Assembly: GCA_028285415.1 (NCBI GenBank)
Contig: JANQPF010000012.1
Span: 1-64,000 of the forward strand
DNA: 64,000 nucleotides
Source of the DNA: Pseudomonadales bacterium
Lineage (GTDB): Bacteria; Pseudomonadota; Gammaproteobacteria; Pseudomonadales; Azotimanducaceae
Direction of reading: 5' to 3'
This document shows positions 26,291 through 35,125 of this stretch, piece by piece (the stretch's first letter is position 1; each line of letters opens with the position of its first letter). Made by a program: the position numbers and the translations under genes. The notes under the pieces are model-generated. The model ran no database searches. It was not told the origin of the DNA and saw only the letters and a program-made list of their open reading frames with translations.

Positions 26291-26940
26291 GTCTCCTGCG
26301 TGGATTCCTCCTGGCGGCGCTGGCGGGTACCGCCGGCTGCGTGAGCGCAGAGGCGCCATCGAACGAAACGGCCGCGGCGCCAGATACCGCTGCCCCGCCA
26401 GCTGCCGAGCAGCTCTCCGCCAACATCCCCGAAGGATGGATCAAAGTGGTAGATCGCTACGTCGGCGAGCTGCACATTGTCGAATACTATCCGCCCGACA
26501 GTACGACGGAGTGGGAACAGAAGATCACCGTCGAAGCCCTGGGCGGGGATGATCTGCCGGACCCGCTCGTCGTCGCGGACGGCCTCGCCGGGGAACAGCG
26601 CGACGTCTGCAACGACTTCAACGACAACACCGTATTTGCCGGGTTCGAGAACGGGTATGCCACCGTCGTACACCTGATGGAGTGCGGCCAGAGTCAACGG
26701 ACCGGAAAGATGCTCCTGACGATGATCAAGGTCATCCAGGGAAACAAGGCGCTCTACACGGTGACACGAATCTGGCGGGTGGAGCCGCCCGCACCGCAGC
26801 TCGGTGAGGAGCCCGCCACTTCAGCGATCGATCAGTCCCAGGTTGCGGCGTGGGCGCAGAGCCTGCGGAGCGTCAAACTCTGCGACGACACATTGGCGGC
26901 GCATCGATGCGCTAAAACTGATCCGCCGCAAGATCCATGA
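26287..26940 (+). CDS. Probable lipoprotein of unknown function
   Basis: 217 aa. The N-terminus MSLLRGFLLAALAGTAGC ends in a lipobox-like Cys18, followed by an Ala/Pro-rich linker. The mature domain (about 45-200) has GWIKVVDRYVGELHIVEYYP, then DVCNDFNDNTVFAGFENGYATVVHLMECGQSQ with two Cys, and IKVIQGNKALYTVTRIWRV, suggesting a compact beta-protein with one or two disulfides. No family name is recognised. It overlaps the SDR start-to-stop and runs 29 bases into the 3' end of the convergent acyl-CoA dehydrogenase gene. Confidence 0.75.
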   Translation: MSLLRGFLLAALAGTAGCVSAEAPSNETAAAPDTAAPPAAEQLSANIPEGWIKVVDRYVGELHIVEYYPPDSTTEWEQKITVEALGGDDLPDPLVVADGLAGEQRDVCNDFNDNTVFAGFENGYATVVHLMECGQSQRTGKMLLTMIKVIQGNKALYTVTRIWRVEPPAPQLGEEPATSAIDQSQVAAWAQSLRSVKLCDDTLAAHRCAKTDPPQDP

Positions 26941-28645
26941 CCGCGCTCGAGCTTGCCGCTATGCCGCGCTCGAGACCGTGGCTTGCCGGCAGCACCCGTG
27001 CAAAATAGTAGCGCGCGGTGGCGAGCTTGGCAGCGCCGAATTCGTCATCCGGTGCGTGTCGCGCCATCAGCGCCCAGAGCCAGGCGTAGATCGTGAGACC
27101 GCACAAATCCAGATAGTCGACTGACACGGCACCTGCGAGTGCCGGTTCCGCTTCAGCACGTTCCACCACCGATGCGGTAACGCGAACCAGCCGGTCGAGC
27201 GCGTCGTTGAGCTCCGCCTGGAATTCCGCCGCCACATCACTCTGCGCCATCTCGTCGATGAAACGCCGAAGGCTCACACCGCCGTCGCGCAGCACCTTGC
27301 GGGCAATCAGATCCAGCGCCTGCACACCGTTGGTGCCTTCGTAAATCTGCGCAATGCGGGTATCGCGCACCACCTGCTCGACGCCCCATTCCTGAATGTA
27401 GCCGTGTCCTCCGAACACCTGCTGTGCGAGTACCGAGCCGGTGAAACCGCGATCGCTCAAGAACGCCTTGGCAATCGGCGTCAGAATTTCCGACAGGGTC
27501 TGCGCCTCGGCGTCATTGCCGTATTTCGCGCGATCCAGCTGCATCCCGACAAACAGCCCGAAAGCACGTCCGGCCTCGTTGAACGCCCTCTGCGTCATCA
27601 GCATACGCCTGACGTCCGGATGGACCAGGAGCGAATCCGCCGGGCCGTCCGGGTTCTGCGCACCTTCCGGGGAGCGGCCCTGCAGGCGGTCACGCGCGTA
27701 GCCGGCCGCCAGCTGGTATGCGGCCTCACCCGCACCGAGGCCCTGCAGGCCCACGGAAAGACGTTCGTAGTTCATCATGGTGAACATCGCCGCCAGGCCC
27801 TGGTTTTCCTCTCCCAGCAGATAGCCGATGGCGCCATCGTAGTTGATGACCGACGTGGCGCTGCCGCGAATGCCCATTTTGTGCTCGATGGAGCCGCTGG
27901 CCCAGCGGTTCCTTTCGCCCAGGGAACCGTCTTCGTTAACCAGGAACTTCGGCACAATGAACAGAGATATGCCCCGCGTGCCGCCCGGCGCGTCGGGCAG
28001 CTTCGCGAGCACGAGATGCACAATATTTTCGGTGAGGTCGTGTTCGCCGCCGGTGATGAAAATTTTCGTGCCGGTGATGTGGTATGAGCCGTCCGCCTGC
28101 GGCTCAGCTTTGCTGCGCATGATGCCGAGATCGGTACCGGCATGCGCCTCGGTCAGCGCCATGGCGCCGGTCCATTCGCCACCGTACATTTTTGGCAGGT
28201 ACCGCGACTTTTGCGCTTCGGTGCCGTGGGCGTCGATGCAGAGAGAGGCACCTACGGTCAGCGTGCCGTAAAGGTAAAGACTCGGATTGGCTGCCCACAG
28301 CATCTCTTCGACCAGACAGGCGAGCATCTTCGGCATCCCCTGACCGCCGAACTCCGGATTCCCCGCGAGTCCCAGCCAGCCTCCCTCCGCAAGCTGCTGA
28401 AACGCCGGCTTGAAGACGGCGGGGGTGGTGACCTCACCGTCGTTCCAGGCGCAGCCTTCCGCGTCACCGACCTCGTTGGTCGGCGCAATGGCTTCTGCAG
28501 CGATACGCCCACCTTCATTCACGACCGCCTGGATGATGTCCGGACCAAAGTCCGCCAGCGCCGGAATTTCCTGCCATACGTCCTGCGCGCGGAATACGTC
28601 GAATATCAGAAATTGCGCATCGCGCTCGGGTGCCTGGTACTGCAC
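26912..28645 (-). CDS. DmdC-like acyl-CoA dehydrogenase with C-terminal extension
   Basis: 577 aa, longer than ordinary acyl-CoA dehydrogenases and matching the DmdC/AcdA-like group with an extra C-terminal domain. FAD-binding motifs MALTEAHAGTDLG and KIFITGGEHDL, the middle HKMGIRGSATS, and the catalytic-Glu motif YEGTNGVQALDL are visible. DmdC oxidises 3-methylmercaptopropionyl-CoA from DMSP, but many relatives act on other medium-chain acyl-CoAs. The GTG start has AGGA upstream. No other dmd genes are nearby, so the substrate remains uncertain. Confidence 0.9.
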   Translation of the reverse strand: MQYQAPERDAQFLIFDVFRAQDVWQEIPALADFGPDIIQAVVNEGGRIAAEAIAPTNEVGDAEGCAWNDGEVTTPAVFKPAFQQLAEGGWLGLAGNPEFGGQGMPKMLACLVEEMLWAANPSLYLYGTLTVGASLCIDAHGTEAQKSRYLPKMYGGEWTGAMALTEAHAGTDLGIMRSKAEPQADGSYHITGTKIFITGGEHDLTENIVHLVLAKLPDAPGGTRGISLFIVPKFLVNEDGSLGERNRWASGSIEHKMGIRGSATSVINYDGAIGYLLGEENQGLAAMFTMMNYERLSVGLQGLGAGEAAYQLAAGYARDRLQGRSPEGAQNPDGPADSLLVHPDVRRMLMTQRAFNEAGRAFGLFVGMQLDRAKYGNDAEAQTLSEILTPIAKAFLSDRGFTGSVLAQQVFGGHGYIQEWGVEQVVRDTRIAQIYEGTNGVQALDLIARKVLRDGGVSLRRFIDEMAQSDVAAEFQAELNDALDRLVRVTASVVERAEAEPALAGAVSVDYLDLCGLTIYAWLWALMARHAPDDEFGAAKLATARYYFARVLPASHGLERGIAASSSAVMDLAADQF

Positions 28646-28740
28646 GGAAGGATCCTCACTTTCAACAGGCAGTGATTTTACTCCTAGCGGAGCGTTCGTA
28701 CTAATCGGCTGAGCACCCCGTGGGGCAAGACTTCGCCGCG

Positions 28741-29217
28741 TCAGGCGATGAGGTCGACCAGGCTGCCGGCAGTGGAACCCATGCCTCGGCGTTGCGCATC
28801 TGCTTCGTTGACGCTCTGCAGGCGGTCGCCGCTCTCCCGGGCGAGCTCTGCACGTGCCGCCGCTGCTTTCTGGTTGGCTTCGGCTGCCACCTTGCGGTCT
28901 TGAGCGGAGGGTTCCGCCGGCGCAAGGGCCGCCCGCGCTACCGTCTGCATCTTCTGCAGCGTTGCCGCCGGATCGTTGGGGACCTCGCTCACGTCGATGT
29001 TGACGTGACCGGACGTGGCGTAACGGACGCCGTTCGGACCGCTCGTGTATTGATAGTGCGGGTGTCCCGCGTGGGCCCCGCCGACCGCAGCATGCGCCTG
29101 CTCGTGCGCCCTGACTTCACGGTCGCGCGCGGCAAGCTTGCGGATCTCCTGCTGCTCTTCGACGAGCTGCTGGCGTATCGCCTGATCGAATGGATTTACT
29201 CTGAATCCCGCATCCAT
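28741..29217 (-). CDS. SprA-related putative metalloprotease (CJM1_0395 family)
   Basis: 158 aa from ATG 29217, with AGAGG upstream. The centre carries the family hallmark VRAHEQAHAAVGGAHAG, including an HExxH zinc-type motif (HEQAH), followed by YQYTSGPNGVRYATSGHVNI and VPNDPAATLQKMQ. The C-terminal half is an Ala/Glu-rich helix. These proteins are often called catalase-associated or SprA-related and have no firm function. The flagellar-rod-like small gene lies 52 bases upstream on the same strand, a pairing worth noting. Confidence 0.82.
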   Translation of the reverse strand: MDAGFRVNPFDQAIRQQLVEEQQEIRKLAARDREVRAHEQAHAAVGGAHAGHPHYQYTSGPNGVRYATSGHVNIDVSEVPNDPAATLQKMQTVARAALAPAEPSAQDRKVAAEANQKAAAARAELARESGDRLQSVNEADAQRRGMGSTAGSLVDLIA

Positions 29218-29269
29218 GCTCAACCTCTGGGGGCGTCCTTACCCCGCGTATTCTCCTGAACGATTGCGC

Positions 29270-29545
29270 TCAGGCGCGCACGTCGAGGAGAAAGCCGATC
29301 ACTTCGTCTGCCGTTTCAACCACTTTGGCAGATGCCTGCACCTGGCGTGCGTAAAGCTTCAGATCAACCATGGCATCGGCAAGCTCATCGAGCGGCAACC
29401 CTTCGGGTCGCACGCCGTCAGCCTCCGATCCACTGGGGTTACTTTTCACGTTGAGCTCAGCAATTTCCTGAGCCACGTTGTTCAGGGACTTGGTACCCTG
29501 TTGAATGCCATTGGCACCAGAAGTCAGCATCGGATTTACTGCCAC
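29270..29545 (-). CDS. Small flagellar-rod/hook-like protein
   Basis: 91 aa from GTG 29545, chosen for the AAAAGGA eight bases upstream. The N-terminus (NPMLTSGANGIQQGTKSLNNVAQEIAEL) and C-terminus (ARQVQASAKVVETADEVIGFLLDVRA) resemble the terminal helices of flagellar rod/hook proteins (FlgB/FlgC/FlgE type), but the protein has almost nothing between them. Such mini-proteins are often mislabelled FlgE. No other flagellar gene is in the window. It is upstream of the SprA-related gene on the same strand. Confidence 0.7.
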   Translation of the reverse strand: MAVNPMLTSGANGIQQGTKSLNNVAQEIAELNVKSNPSGSEADGVRPEGLPLDELADAMVDLKLYARQVQASAKVVETADEVIGFLLDVRA

Positions 29546-29682
29546 AACACCGATCCTTTTACACCAGGTCACTTAACGCTAGACGGGGTCACCCGCGTTT
29601 GCCCGGGAAAAGGGCCGCCGCGTATGCGTTTTGCGGACTGCGTCTCACATTCAAGAGCTCTGTCGTCAGCTAGCCTGGCATC

Positions 29683-30354
29683 GTGAGCCTCGTCGACCGC
29701 CTTTTTCCAGACCGCTGCGTACTGTGCGACATGCCGCTCGAAAAGCGCCGCGATCACCTCACGTGCGATCATTGCTGGGCCGCTATGCCGGAACTCAGCA
29801 CAGCGTGTCCCGCCTGTGGGCGCATGACGGCCGTGCCGCACATCTGTCCGCGGTCGGCGGGCAACGGCCTGGTGCTGGCGCCTTATCCTCACGAAGACAG
29901 CTGCCGCTATCTGGTGCATCAGCTGAAATATCATCACGATCTGCGCGCCGGGACGACGCTTGCCGCGCTCCTGGCGCAGACGGTGCCATGGGCTTATCAG
30001 AACGACAGCCTGCCGCAAACGCTGTGTCCGGTACCGCTGTCGTACCGCGCGGAAGTCCGCCGCGGCTACAACCAGGCGGCCTGGCTCGCCCGGGAGCTGC
30101 AGCGACGTCTGCAGATACCGGTGACCCGCAGGCTGGTCAGGCGCCGGCATGGGCCGCGTCAGGTCACGCGCAGCCGCCGGGAGCGAATGTCCCTGTCATC
30201 GCAGGCGTTCCGCATACGGCGGGCAGTCCCCTGGCAGCACGTTGCGATCGTCGACGATGTCTACACGACAGGTGCCACTAGCCGCGCGTTGAGCCGCGCC
30301 CTCGGCAACGCCGGCGTCGAGCGCGTCGACGTCTGGTGCGCCACCCGCGCGTAG
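29683..30354 (+). CDS. comF: ComF-family phosphoribosyltransferase
   Basis: 223 aa from GTG 29683. An N-terminal zinc-finger-like segment has three Cys pairs (CVLCDM, CDHC, CPAC). The C-terminal phosphoribosyltransferase domain has the PRPP loop VAIVDDVYTTGAT near residue 190 and the YNQA/LAREL region. ComF is needed for single-strand DNA handling in natural transformation in several bacteria. In gammaproteobacteria it often lies near bioB or stands alone; here it is alone, followed by srkA 32 bases later. Confidence 0.9.
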   Translation: MSLVDRLFPDRCVLCDMPLEKRRDHLTCDHCWAAMPELSTACPACGRMTAVPHICPRSAGNGLVLAPYPHEDSCRYLVHQLKYHHDLRAGTTLAALLAQTVPWAYQNDSLPQTLCPVPLSYRAEVRRGYNQAAWLARELQRRLQIPVTRRLVRRRHGPRQVTRSRRERMSLSSQAFRIRRAVPWQHVAIVDDVYTTGATSRALSRALGNAGVERVDVWCATRA

Positions 30355-30386
30355 TAAGTCCATGGCGAGCCTTGTAGAGTGCGTCC

Positions 30387-31358
30387 ATGCAGGAAGCACC
30401 CTACGCCGATCTCAGTCCCGAAACGATTCTCGATGCCATGGAAAGCATGGGCTTTGCCGCAAGCGGCGGACTCCTTGCACTCAACAGCTACGAAAACCGG
30501 GTTTATCAGGTGGAGCTCGACGACGGTGCGTTCGTCGTGGCGAAGTTCTATCGCCCCGAGCGGTGGACCGACGCTGCCATACGGGAAGAACATACCTTCA
30601 CCGCGGAGCTGCAGGCTGAGGAGATCTCCGTCGTAGCGCCCGAGACGCGCGATGGCGAGACCCTCTTCGAGCACAACGGGTTTCGATTTGCCGTCTTCCC
30701 GCGGCAGGGCGGCCACCCACCCAACCTGGAAAACGAGGCCGATCTCGAGGTGCTGGCCCGCACCATCGCCCGCCTGCACGCGATCGGCAACAGGACAGAT
30801 TTTGTGCATCGCGCGCGCTTGACCACCGAGCGTCTGGGCCATGAGAGCCGCGAGTTTCTGCTCGCCGGACAGTTTGTGCCCCCTGACATCGAGGAAGCCT
30901 ATTCGACCGTGACGGCACATCTGCTCGAACGTATCGAACCGCTCGTCGCGGATGCGCCGGCCGTGCGCATTCACGGCGACTGCCACATGGGCAACGTCTT
31001 GTGGCGCGGCGATACGCCGCATTTCGTCGACTTCGACGATTGCGTGATGGGACCGCCCGTGCAGGATTTGTGGATGCTGTTGTCCGGCGAACGCGCCGAG
31101 CAGACGGCACAGCTGGCGCTGATTCTGGATGCGTACACGACGTTTACCGACTTCGCGACGGCAACGCTGAAGCTCGTCGAACCGTTACGCACGCTGCGGA
31201 TCATGCATCACGCCGCCTGGATTGCGCGCCGCTGGCACGACCCCGCGTTTCCACTTGCGTTCCCCTGGTTCGACTCGCCGCGCTTCTGGTCCGAGCATCT
31301 CCTCGAGCTACGCGAGCAGCAGGCACTGCTCGACGAGCCGCCGCTTAGCTACCTCTAG
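30387..31358 (+). CDS. srkA: SrkA/RdoA-type stress response kinase
   Basis: 323 aa, normal for SrkA (YihE). The fold is like aminoglycoside phosphotransferases: N-lobe SYENRVYQVEL with VAKFYRPERW supplying the ATP-binding Lys, catalytic loop RIHGDCHMGNVLW near residue 195, and metal-binding FVDFDDCVMGP. In E. coli the Ser/Thr kinase counters envelope and oxidative stress and is co-transcribed with dsbA; no dsbA is adjacent here. It converges on an acyltransferase gene, nine bases away. Confidence 0.92.
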   Translation: MQEAPYADLSPETILDAMESMGFAASGGLLALNSYENRVYQVELDDGAFVVAKFYRPERWTDAAIREEHTFTAELQAEEISVVAPETRDGETLFEHNGFRFAVFPRQGGHPPNLENEADLEVLARTIARLHAIGNRTDFVHRARLTTERLGHESREFLLAGQFVPPDIEEAYSTVTAHLLERIEPLVADAPAVRIHGDCHMGNVLWRGDTPHFVDFDDCVMGPPVQDLWMLLSGERAEQTAQLALILDAYTTFTDFATATLKLVEPLRTLRIMHHAAWIARRWHDPAFPLAFPWFDSPRFWSEHLLELREQQALLDEPPLSYL

Positions 31359-31367
31359 CGGAGGCCA

Positions 31368-32501
31368 TCAGGCGTCATCGACGCCGAGCTCAATGCGATT
31401 GCGGATCGTGTTGGCGTACTGGAGGAGCAAAAACTCGCGCTCATCTGCCGGGCAGGCTGCCAGCTGCTGCTCAAACGCGGCAGCCGACTTTTCGTGCACC
31501 GGCACTTCCGCGGTGCCGTCAGCATCACCCAGCATGGCCGCCGCCTGCACATGGGTAGGGAAAACCCGCAGACCGCCGACGATGGCTTTGTCGAGACGCT
31601 CGGCAAGCGCTTCCGGCGTTTCGTAGTGACCCTGCAGCGGCGACCCGAAGTGCACGTGCACCCGGCCTTTGTAGCCGACGAGCCCCATGATGATACTTTG
31701 CAGGTCTTCTTCGTCACTCTTGTCGTACTGGCCCTGCTCCGCCACCACGGCAAGCTCGTGCGCTTTGCGCAACCCGCACGGATCGATCTCGTAAGAAATC
31801 GACACGGGTACGAATACACAGGCTTCCAGCATGGCATCAAGCGCCTCTTCTTCCTCCTTGTAGGCCAGCGCAAGCATCTTGAGAAGCGCCGGGTCAGTGC
31901 GATCCCAACCGTCTTTGGCGCGCCCTTCGCGTTGCGCGATCCAGATCGAAACGCCTTCCTCCAGCGAGTGACGAATGTACGCGCTGGTGCGCGACAGGGC
32001 GTTCAGCGTCGCCTTGGCGCCGCTGACGCTGCGCTCGACGATGAAACTCTTGTTCAATCGCATGAGATCTGCGGCAAGATCGTTGGTGAGCAGATTGTCG
32101 CCAACGGCCATGCGCGACGTCTCGTGTCCCTGCTGATGGATGAGGTAGTTCAGCAGGCTCGAGTCCATGACGATGTCGCGATGATTCGACATGAACAGAT
32201 AGCAGCCATCGGTTGACAGCTGCTCGAGACCGCTCCAGGTCAATTCCTCGATGGTGTCCTCGACGAGCTCTGCAAAGTAGTCTGCAATGAAGAGCTGACA
32301 GCCCCCGACCGTGTGCAGGCCGCGGGTGCGTTTTTTGAACATCGTGGTGGTCAGCCACCGCCCCAGCAGGGAGCCTTTGAGCGGTCCCGGCATGATGAGC
32401 TTGGACGCTGCCCGGCCGAAGTCCGGATTGTTCATGACCCGGGCGACGACAGCAGGTACTTCGCTGTCATGAAACGGCCGAATATCGTCAAATTCCGACA
32501 T
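31368..32501 (-). CDS. PlsC-like glycerophosphate acyltransferase family protein
   Basis: 377 aa from ATG 32501 (a GTG nine bases upstream is possible). The acyltransferase signature HX4D is in SNHRDIVMDSSLLN near residue 110. Other blocks are NKSFIVERSVSGAKATL and a substrate-type motif IWIAQREGRAKDGWDRTDP. A helical C-terminal third follows. Family members acylate glycerol 3-phosphate or lysophospholipids; a long cytoplasmic-looking protein without a clear membrane span leaves the acceptor open. It is a single gene, divergent from the GNAT gene at 32652. Confidence 0.85.
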   Translation of the reverse strand: MSEFDDIRPFHDSEVPAVVARVMNNPDFGRAASKLIMPGPLKGSLLGRWLTTTMFKKRTRGLHTVGGCQLFIADYFAELVEDTIEELTWSGLEQLSTDGCYLFMSNHRDIVMDSSLLNYLIHQQGHETSRMAVGDNLLTNDLAADLMRLNKSFIVERSVSGAKATLNALSRTSAYIRHSLEEGVSIWIAQREGRAKDGWDRTDPALLKMLALAYKEEEEALDAMLEACVFVPVSISYEIDPCGLRKAHELAVVAEQGQYDKSDEEDLQSIIMGLVGYKGRVHVHFGSPLQGHYETPEALAERLDKAIVGGLRVFPTHVQAAAMLGDADGTAEVPVHEKSAAAFEQQLAACPADEREFLLLQYANTIRNRIELGVDDA

Positions 32502-32651
32502 GCGGTGCACAGTAGCGTGTCCGACACGAAAAACAAGAGAACAATCCAGAAAGGCCGCTGCTACAATCGCTCACGTGGGACTGTGGGAGGTCAACGATGG
32601 GATCAGGTATACGTCCGTGCGAGCCGGGGCTGTGCGGCGACCGAACGCACC

Positions 32652-33164
32652 GTGGCTGACACAAACTTGCAAACGCGACCGCTGGAGCCGCGCGACTACG
32701 CGCGCATCGTCGAGATCTACAACCACTACATCGAACATAGCCCCTGCACGTTCGACGTCGTGCCGTTCACCATCGGTCAGCGCGTTCCGTGGTTCGCCCA
32801 GTTTGACGAACCGATGTACCAGTGCGTGGTCGCCAACCGCGGCCGTGAGGTCCTCGGCTATGCCTGCTCGCAGCAATTCAAAGTCAAACCCGCCTATCGA
32901 ACGTCCGTGGAGGTGAGCGTCTACGCAGCACCCGAAGCCACCGGCAGCGGCGTCGGTACGGCCCTGTACGCTGCCTTGTTTCAAGCGCTCGCGGGCAGCG
33001 GCGCGCATCGGGCGTACGGCGGGGTTACGCTGCCGAACGATGCGTCCGTGGCGTTACACGAAAGCTTCGGCTTCACGCAGGTGGCGCACTACCACGAGGT
33101 CGGCTTCAAGTTCGATCAGTTCTGGGACGTGGTCTGGCTCGAAAAGGATCTGAGCACCCTGTAA
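32652..33164 (+). CDS. GNAT acetyltransferase, phosphinothricin/methionine-sulfoximine type
   Basis: 170 aa from GTG 32652; no strong ribosome site is seen and the frame is open upstream. The sequence follows the Pat/MddA group: LQTRPLEPRDYARIVEIYNHYI, STxTF-like CTFDVVPF, VEVSVYAAPEATGSGVGTALY (acetyl-CoA pyrophosphate loop) and LPNDASVALHESFGFTQVAHYHEVG. These enzymes N-acetylate phosphinothricin, methionine sulfoximine or methionine sulfone. It converges on the TauE/SafE gene. Confidence 0.88.
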   Translation: MADTNLQTRPLEPRDYARIVEIYNHYIEHSPCTFDVVPFTIGQRVPWFAQFDEPMYQCVVANRGREVLGYACSQQFKVKPAYRTSVEVSVYAAPEATGSGVGTALYAALFQALAGSGAHRAYGGVTLPNDASVALHESFGFTQVAHYHEVGFKFDQFWDVVWLEKDLSTL

Positions 33165-33176
33165 ACAGACAGGGTC

Positions 33177-33935
33177 TCAGAGCGCCTCCAATCCCGCGGA
33201 GACGAGCATCCATATCCCCATGACCAGCAACAGGATGTAGGCCATGCGTTTGATCGAGTTTTCACTGACCGGCGGCGCGAAGTTGTTGCCGAGCCAGGTG
33301 CCAAGGACCACTACCGGCAGGCCGATCAGCGCGTAGCTCAACACCGGTCGGGTCAATCCCCCTTCAAGACCAACGAGCACCGTGCGCGTACCGGTGGTCA
33401 GCACGAAGCAGGCCAGCAGCGTTGCGCGTATCGCCGCCAGCGGCAGGGGCTGACTGTAACCGAACCAGCCGAGCACCGGACCGCTGGCGGAGAACATCCC
33501 TCCAACCAGGCCACCGGACAGGCCGGTCAAAAACGTGGTAAAGCGTCCGGATACGCGCGGCCAGGGGTGTGGTTTCAGCGACATCGATAGACCGCCAACC
33601 GTGATGAAAAGACCGAGACAGATCTCGAGCAGCCATCGTGTGTTGCCATCGAGCCACTGCATCAGCTGCAACCCGAAGAAGATCGCGGGTACCTGACCGG
33701 CCGCAAGCCACAAAAAAAGGTGCCGATTCACCTCGTGGAGCTGACCGCGTAACGCCAGGATCACGTTGAGAATCGTCAGCAGACTGATCACGGCGGCGAG
33801 CGTCGGGACGTCCAGGAGGCGCAATCCGCCGACCACCGCCACGATGATCATACCCATGGCAAAACCCGCGACAGCCTGCACGTAGCTGCCGACAAAAACT
33901 GCAGCCAGAAATCCAGCAATTGCTGCCATACCCAT
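33177..33935 (-). CDS. TauE/SafE-family membrane permease
   Basis: 252 aa from ATG 33935; a longer open frame overlaps the divergent SDR and is not used. Seven to eight transmembrane helices are visible, with the two-fold family repeat: AGFLAAVFVGSYVQAVAGFAM in the first half and FTTFLTGLSGGLVGGMFSASGP in the second. This family exports or imports sulfite, sulfoacetate or other organic sulfonates. There is no sulfur-metabolism gene beside it, so the substrate is not indicated. Confidence 0.88.
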   Translation of the reverse strand: MGMAAIAGFLAAVFVGSYVQAVAGFAMGMIIVAVVGGLRLLDVPTLAAVISLLTILNVILALRGQLHEVNRHLFLWLAAGQVPAIFFGLQLMQWLDGNTRWLLEICLGLFITVGGLSMSLKPHPWPRVSGRFTTFLTGLSGGLVGGMFSASGPVLGWFGYSQPLPLAAIRATLLACFVLTTGTRTVLVGLEGGLTRPVLSYALIGLPVVVLGTWLGNNFAPPVSENSIKRMAYILLLVMGIWMLVSAGLEAL

Positions 33936-34004
33936 GCCGTTCAGTATCGCGCAATCGCGAGGGGTTCTGGTAGGGTGAAGCCAACTCATGAACCTGGAAA
34001 GAGA

Positions 34005-34778
34005 GTGGACCTCAAGCTGAGTGGTTCGACCGCACTCGTCACCGGCAGCCATCGCGGCACCGGCAACATCATCGCAGCCACGCTGCTCGAAGAGGGGGTA
34101 GACGTGTACGTCCACGGGCTCGAGGCGGGTCAGGCTGAGGCAGCGGTGGAGGCGCTGGGTGGCGGCATCGCCGCGACCGGCGACATCACCACCGATGCCG
34201 GTGCCGACGCATTGGGTGCTGCTCTGACAAAGCCCGTTGACTTTCTGATCAACAACTACGGCACCGCGGATCCAGGCAGCTGGCAGGAGAGCACCGCCAC
34301 AGACTGGATCACCGCATATGAGAAGAACGTGCTGTCCGCGCAACGCATGATCCGCATCTGTCTGCCCGGCATGCGCGAGCGCAATTCCGGGCGCATCATC
34401 AATCTGGGCACTGTGGGCTCATCACGCCCCAACGCGCGCATGCCGGGTTACTACGCTGCAAAAGGGGCGCTTGCCAATATGACGGTTGGTCTCGCCAAGG
34501 AGGTCAGCGGTTCCGGCATTCGGGTCAATCTGGTTTCTCCAGGTCTGATCCTCACTCCCGAAGTGGAAACTGCGTATCTAGAAACAGGCAAACGCAAAGG
34601 CTGGGGCGACACCTGGGCCGAGGTGGAACCGCACGTGGCCCGCGATATACCGATCCGACGGATTGCCCGCCGCGAGGAGGTGGCCGCACTGGTGGCATAC
34701 CTCTGCAGCCCGCTGGCGGACGCCATTCACGGCCAGAACATCCGCATCGACGGCGGTGCGGTAGACATCGTGACATGA
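34005..34778 (+). CDS. Short-chain dehydrogenase/reductase
   Basis: 257 aa from GTG 34005, preceded by GGAAAGAGA. The cofactor motif is unusual, TGSHRGTG, with Ser-His in place of the usual Ala/Gly pair, and the structural NNAG is NNYG. The catalytic Ser region reads LGTVGSS, the YxxxK is YYAAKGAL, and GQNIRIDGG closes the fold. It is a complete SDR of unknown substrate. Its stop overlaps the next small membrane gene by ATGA. Confidence 0.9.
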   Translation: MDLKLSGSTALVTGSHRGTGNIIAATLLEEGVDVYVHGLEAGQAEAAVEALGGGIAATGDITTDAGADALGAALTKPVDFLINNYGTADPGSWQESTATDWITAYEKNVLSAQRMIRICLPGMRERNSGRIINLGTVGSSRPNARMPGYYAAKGALANMTVGLAKEVSGSGIRVNLVSPGLILTPEVETAYLETGKRKGWGDTWAEVEPHVARDIPIRRIARREEVAALVAYLCSPLADAIHGQNIRIDGGAVDIVT

Positions 34779-35125
34779 ACGCGCTCAGCCATCCGTGGCA
34801 GCGCAGCGCCGGCCTCGCGCTGGCGGCCGCCGTGCTCTTCGTGCTGAATCCACAGCAGACCGACATTGTCCATGGTCTGGTGCTGCCCCTGCTGCTGGCA
34901 CTGGCAGCGCTGCTACTGACACGTTCGCTCATGGCGGTACTCATCGCCGCGTTCGCCTTGAGCGCCATTGCGAGCGACATCGACTCGGGCAACTGGATCT
35001 CCGCTCGGGCATATCCGCTTCTGGCGCTGGCGAGTCTCGTGGGCTGTCTTGTCGTCATCTGGCAGCGCCTGCAAATTCGAGCCAGGGAAACGCACGACGA
35101 ACGCTGGGCAGATCGCAAGCAGTGA
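34775..35125 (+). CDS. Small membrane protein
   Basis: 116 aa. Three to four hydrophobic helices are visible (AGLALAAAVLFVLN, GLVLPLLLALAALLLTRSLM, AVLIAAFALSAIASDI, YPLLALASLVGCLVVIWQRL), followed by a charged C-terminal tail. No family is recognised. It overlaps the SDR stop by ATGA and the HAD gene start by GTGA, so all three are translationally coupled; its role is likely tied to those neighbours. Confidence 0.72.
   Translation: MNALSHPWQRSAGLALAAAVLFVLNPQQTDIVHGLVLPLLLALAALLLTRSLMAVLIAAFALSAIASDIDSGNWISARAYPLLALASLVGCLVVIWQRLQIRARETHDERWADRKQ

Noticed and set aside
33156-33175. ACCCTG/CAGGGT hairpin at the end of the GNAT gene as a terminator
   Set aside because: The stem includes the stop codon region and no T run follows.
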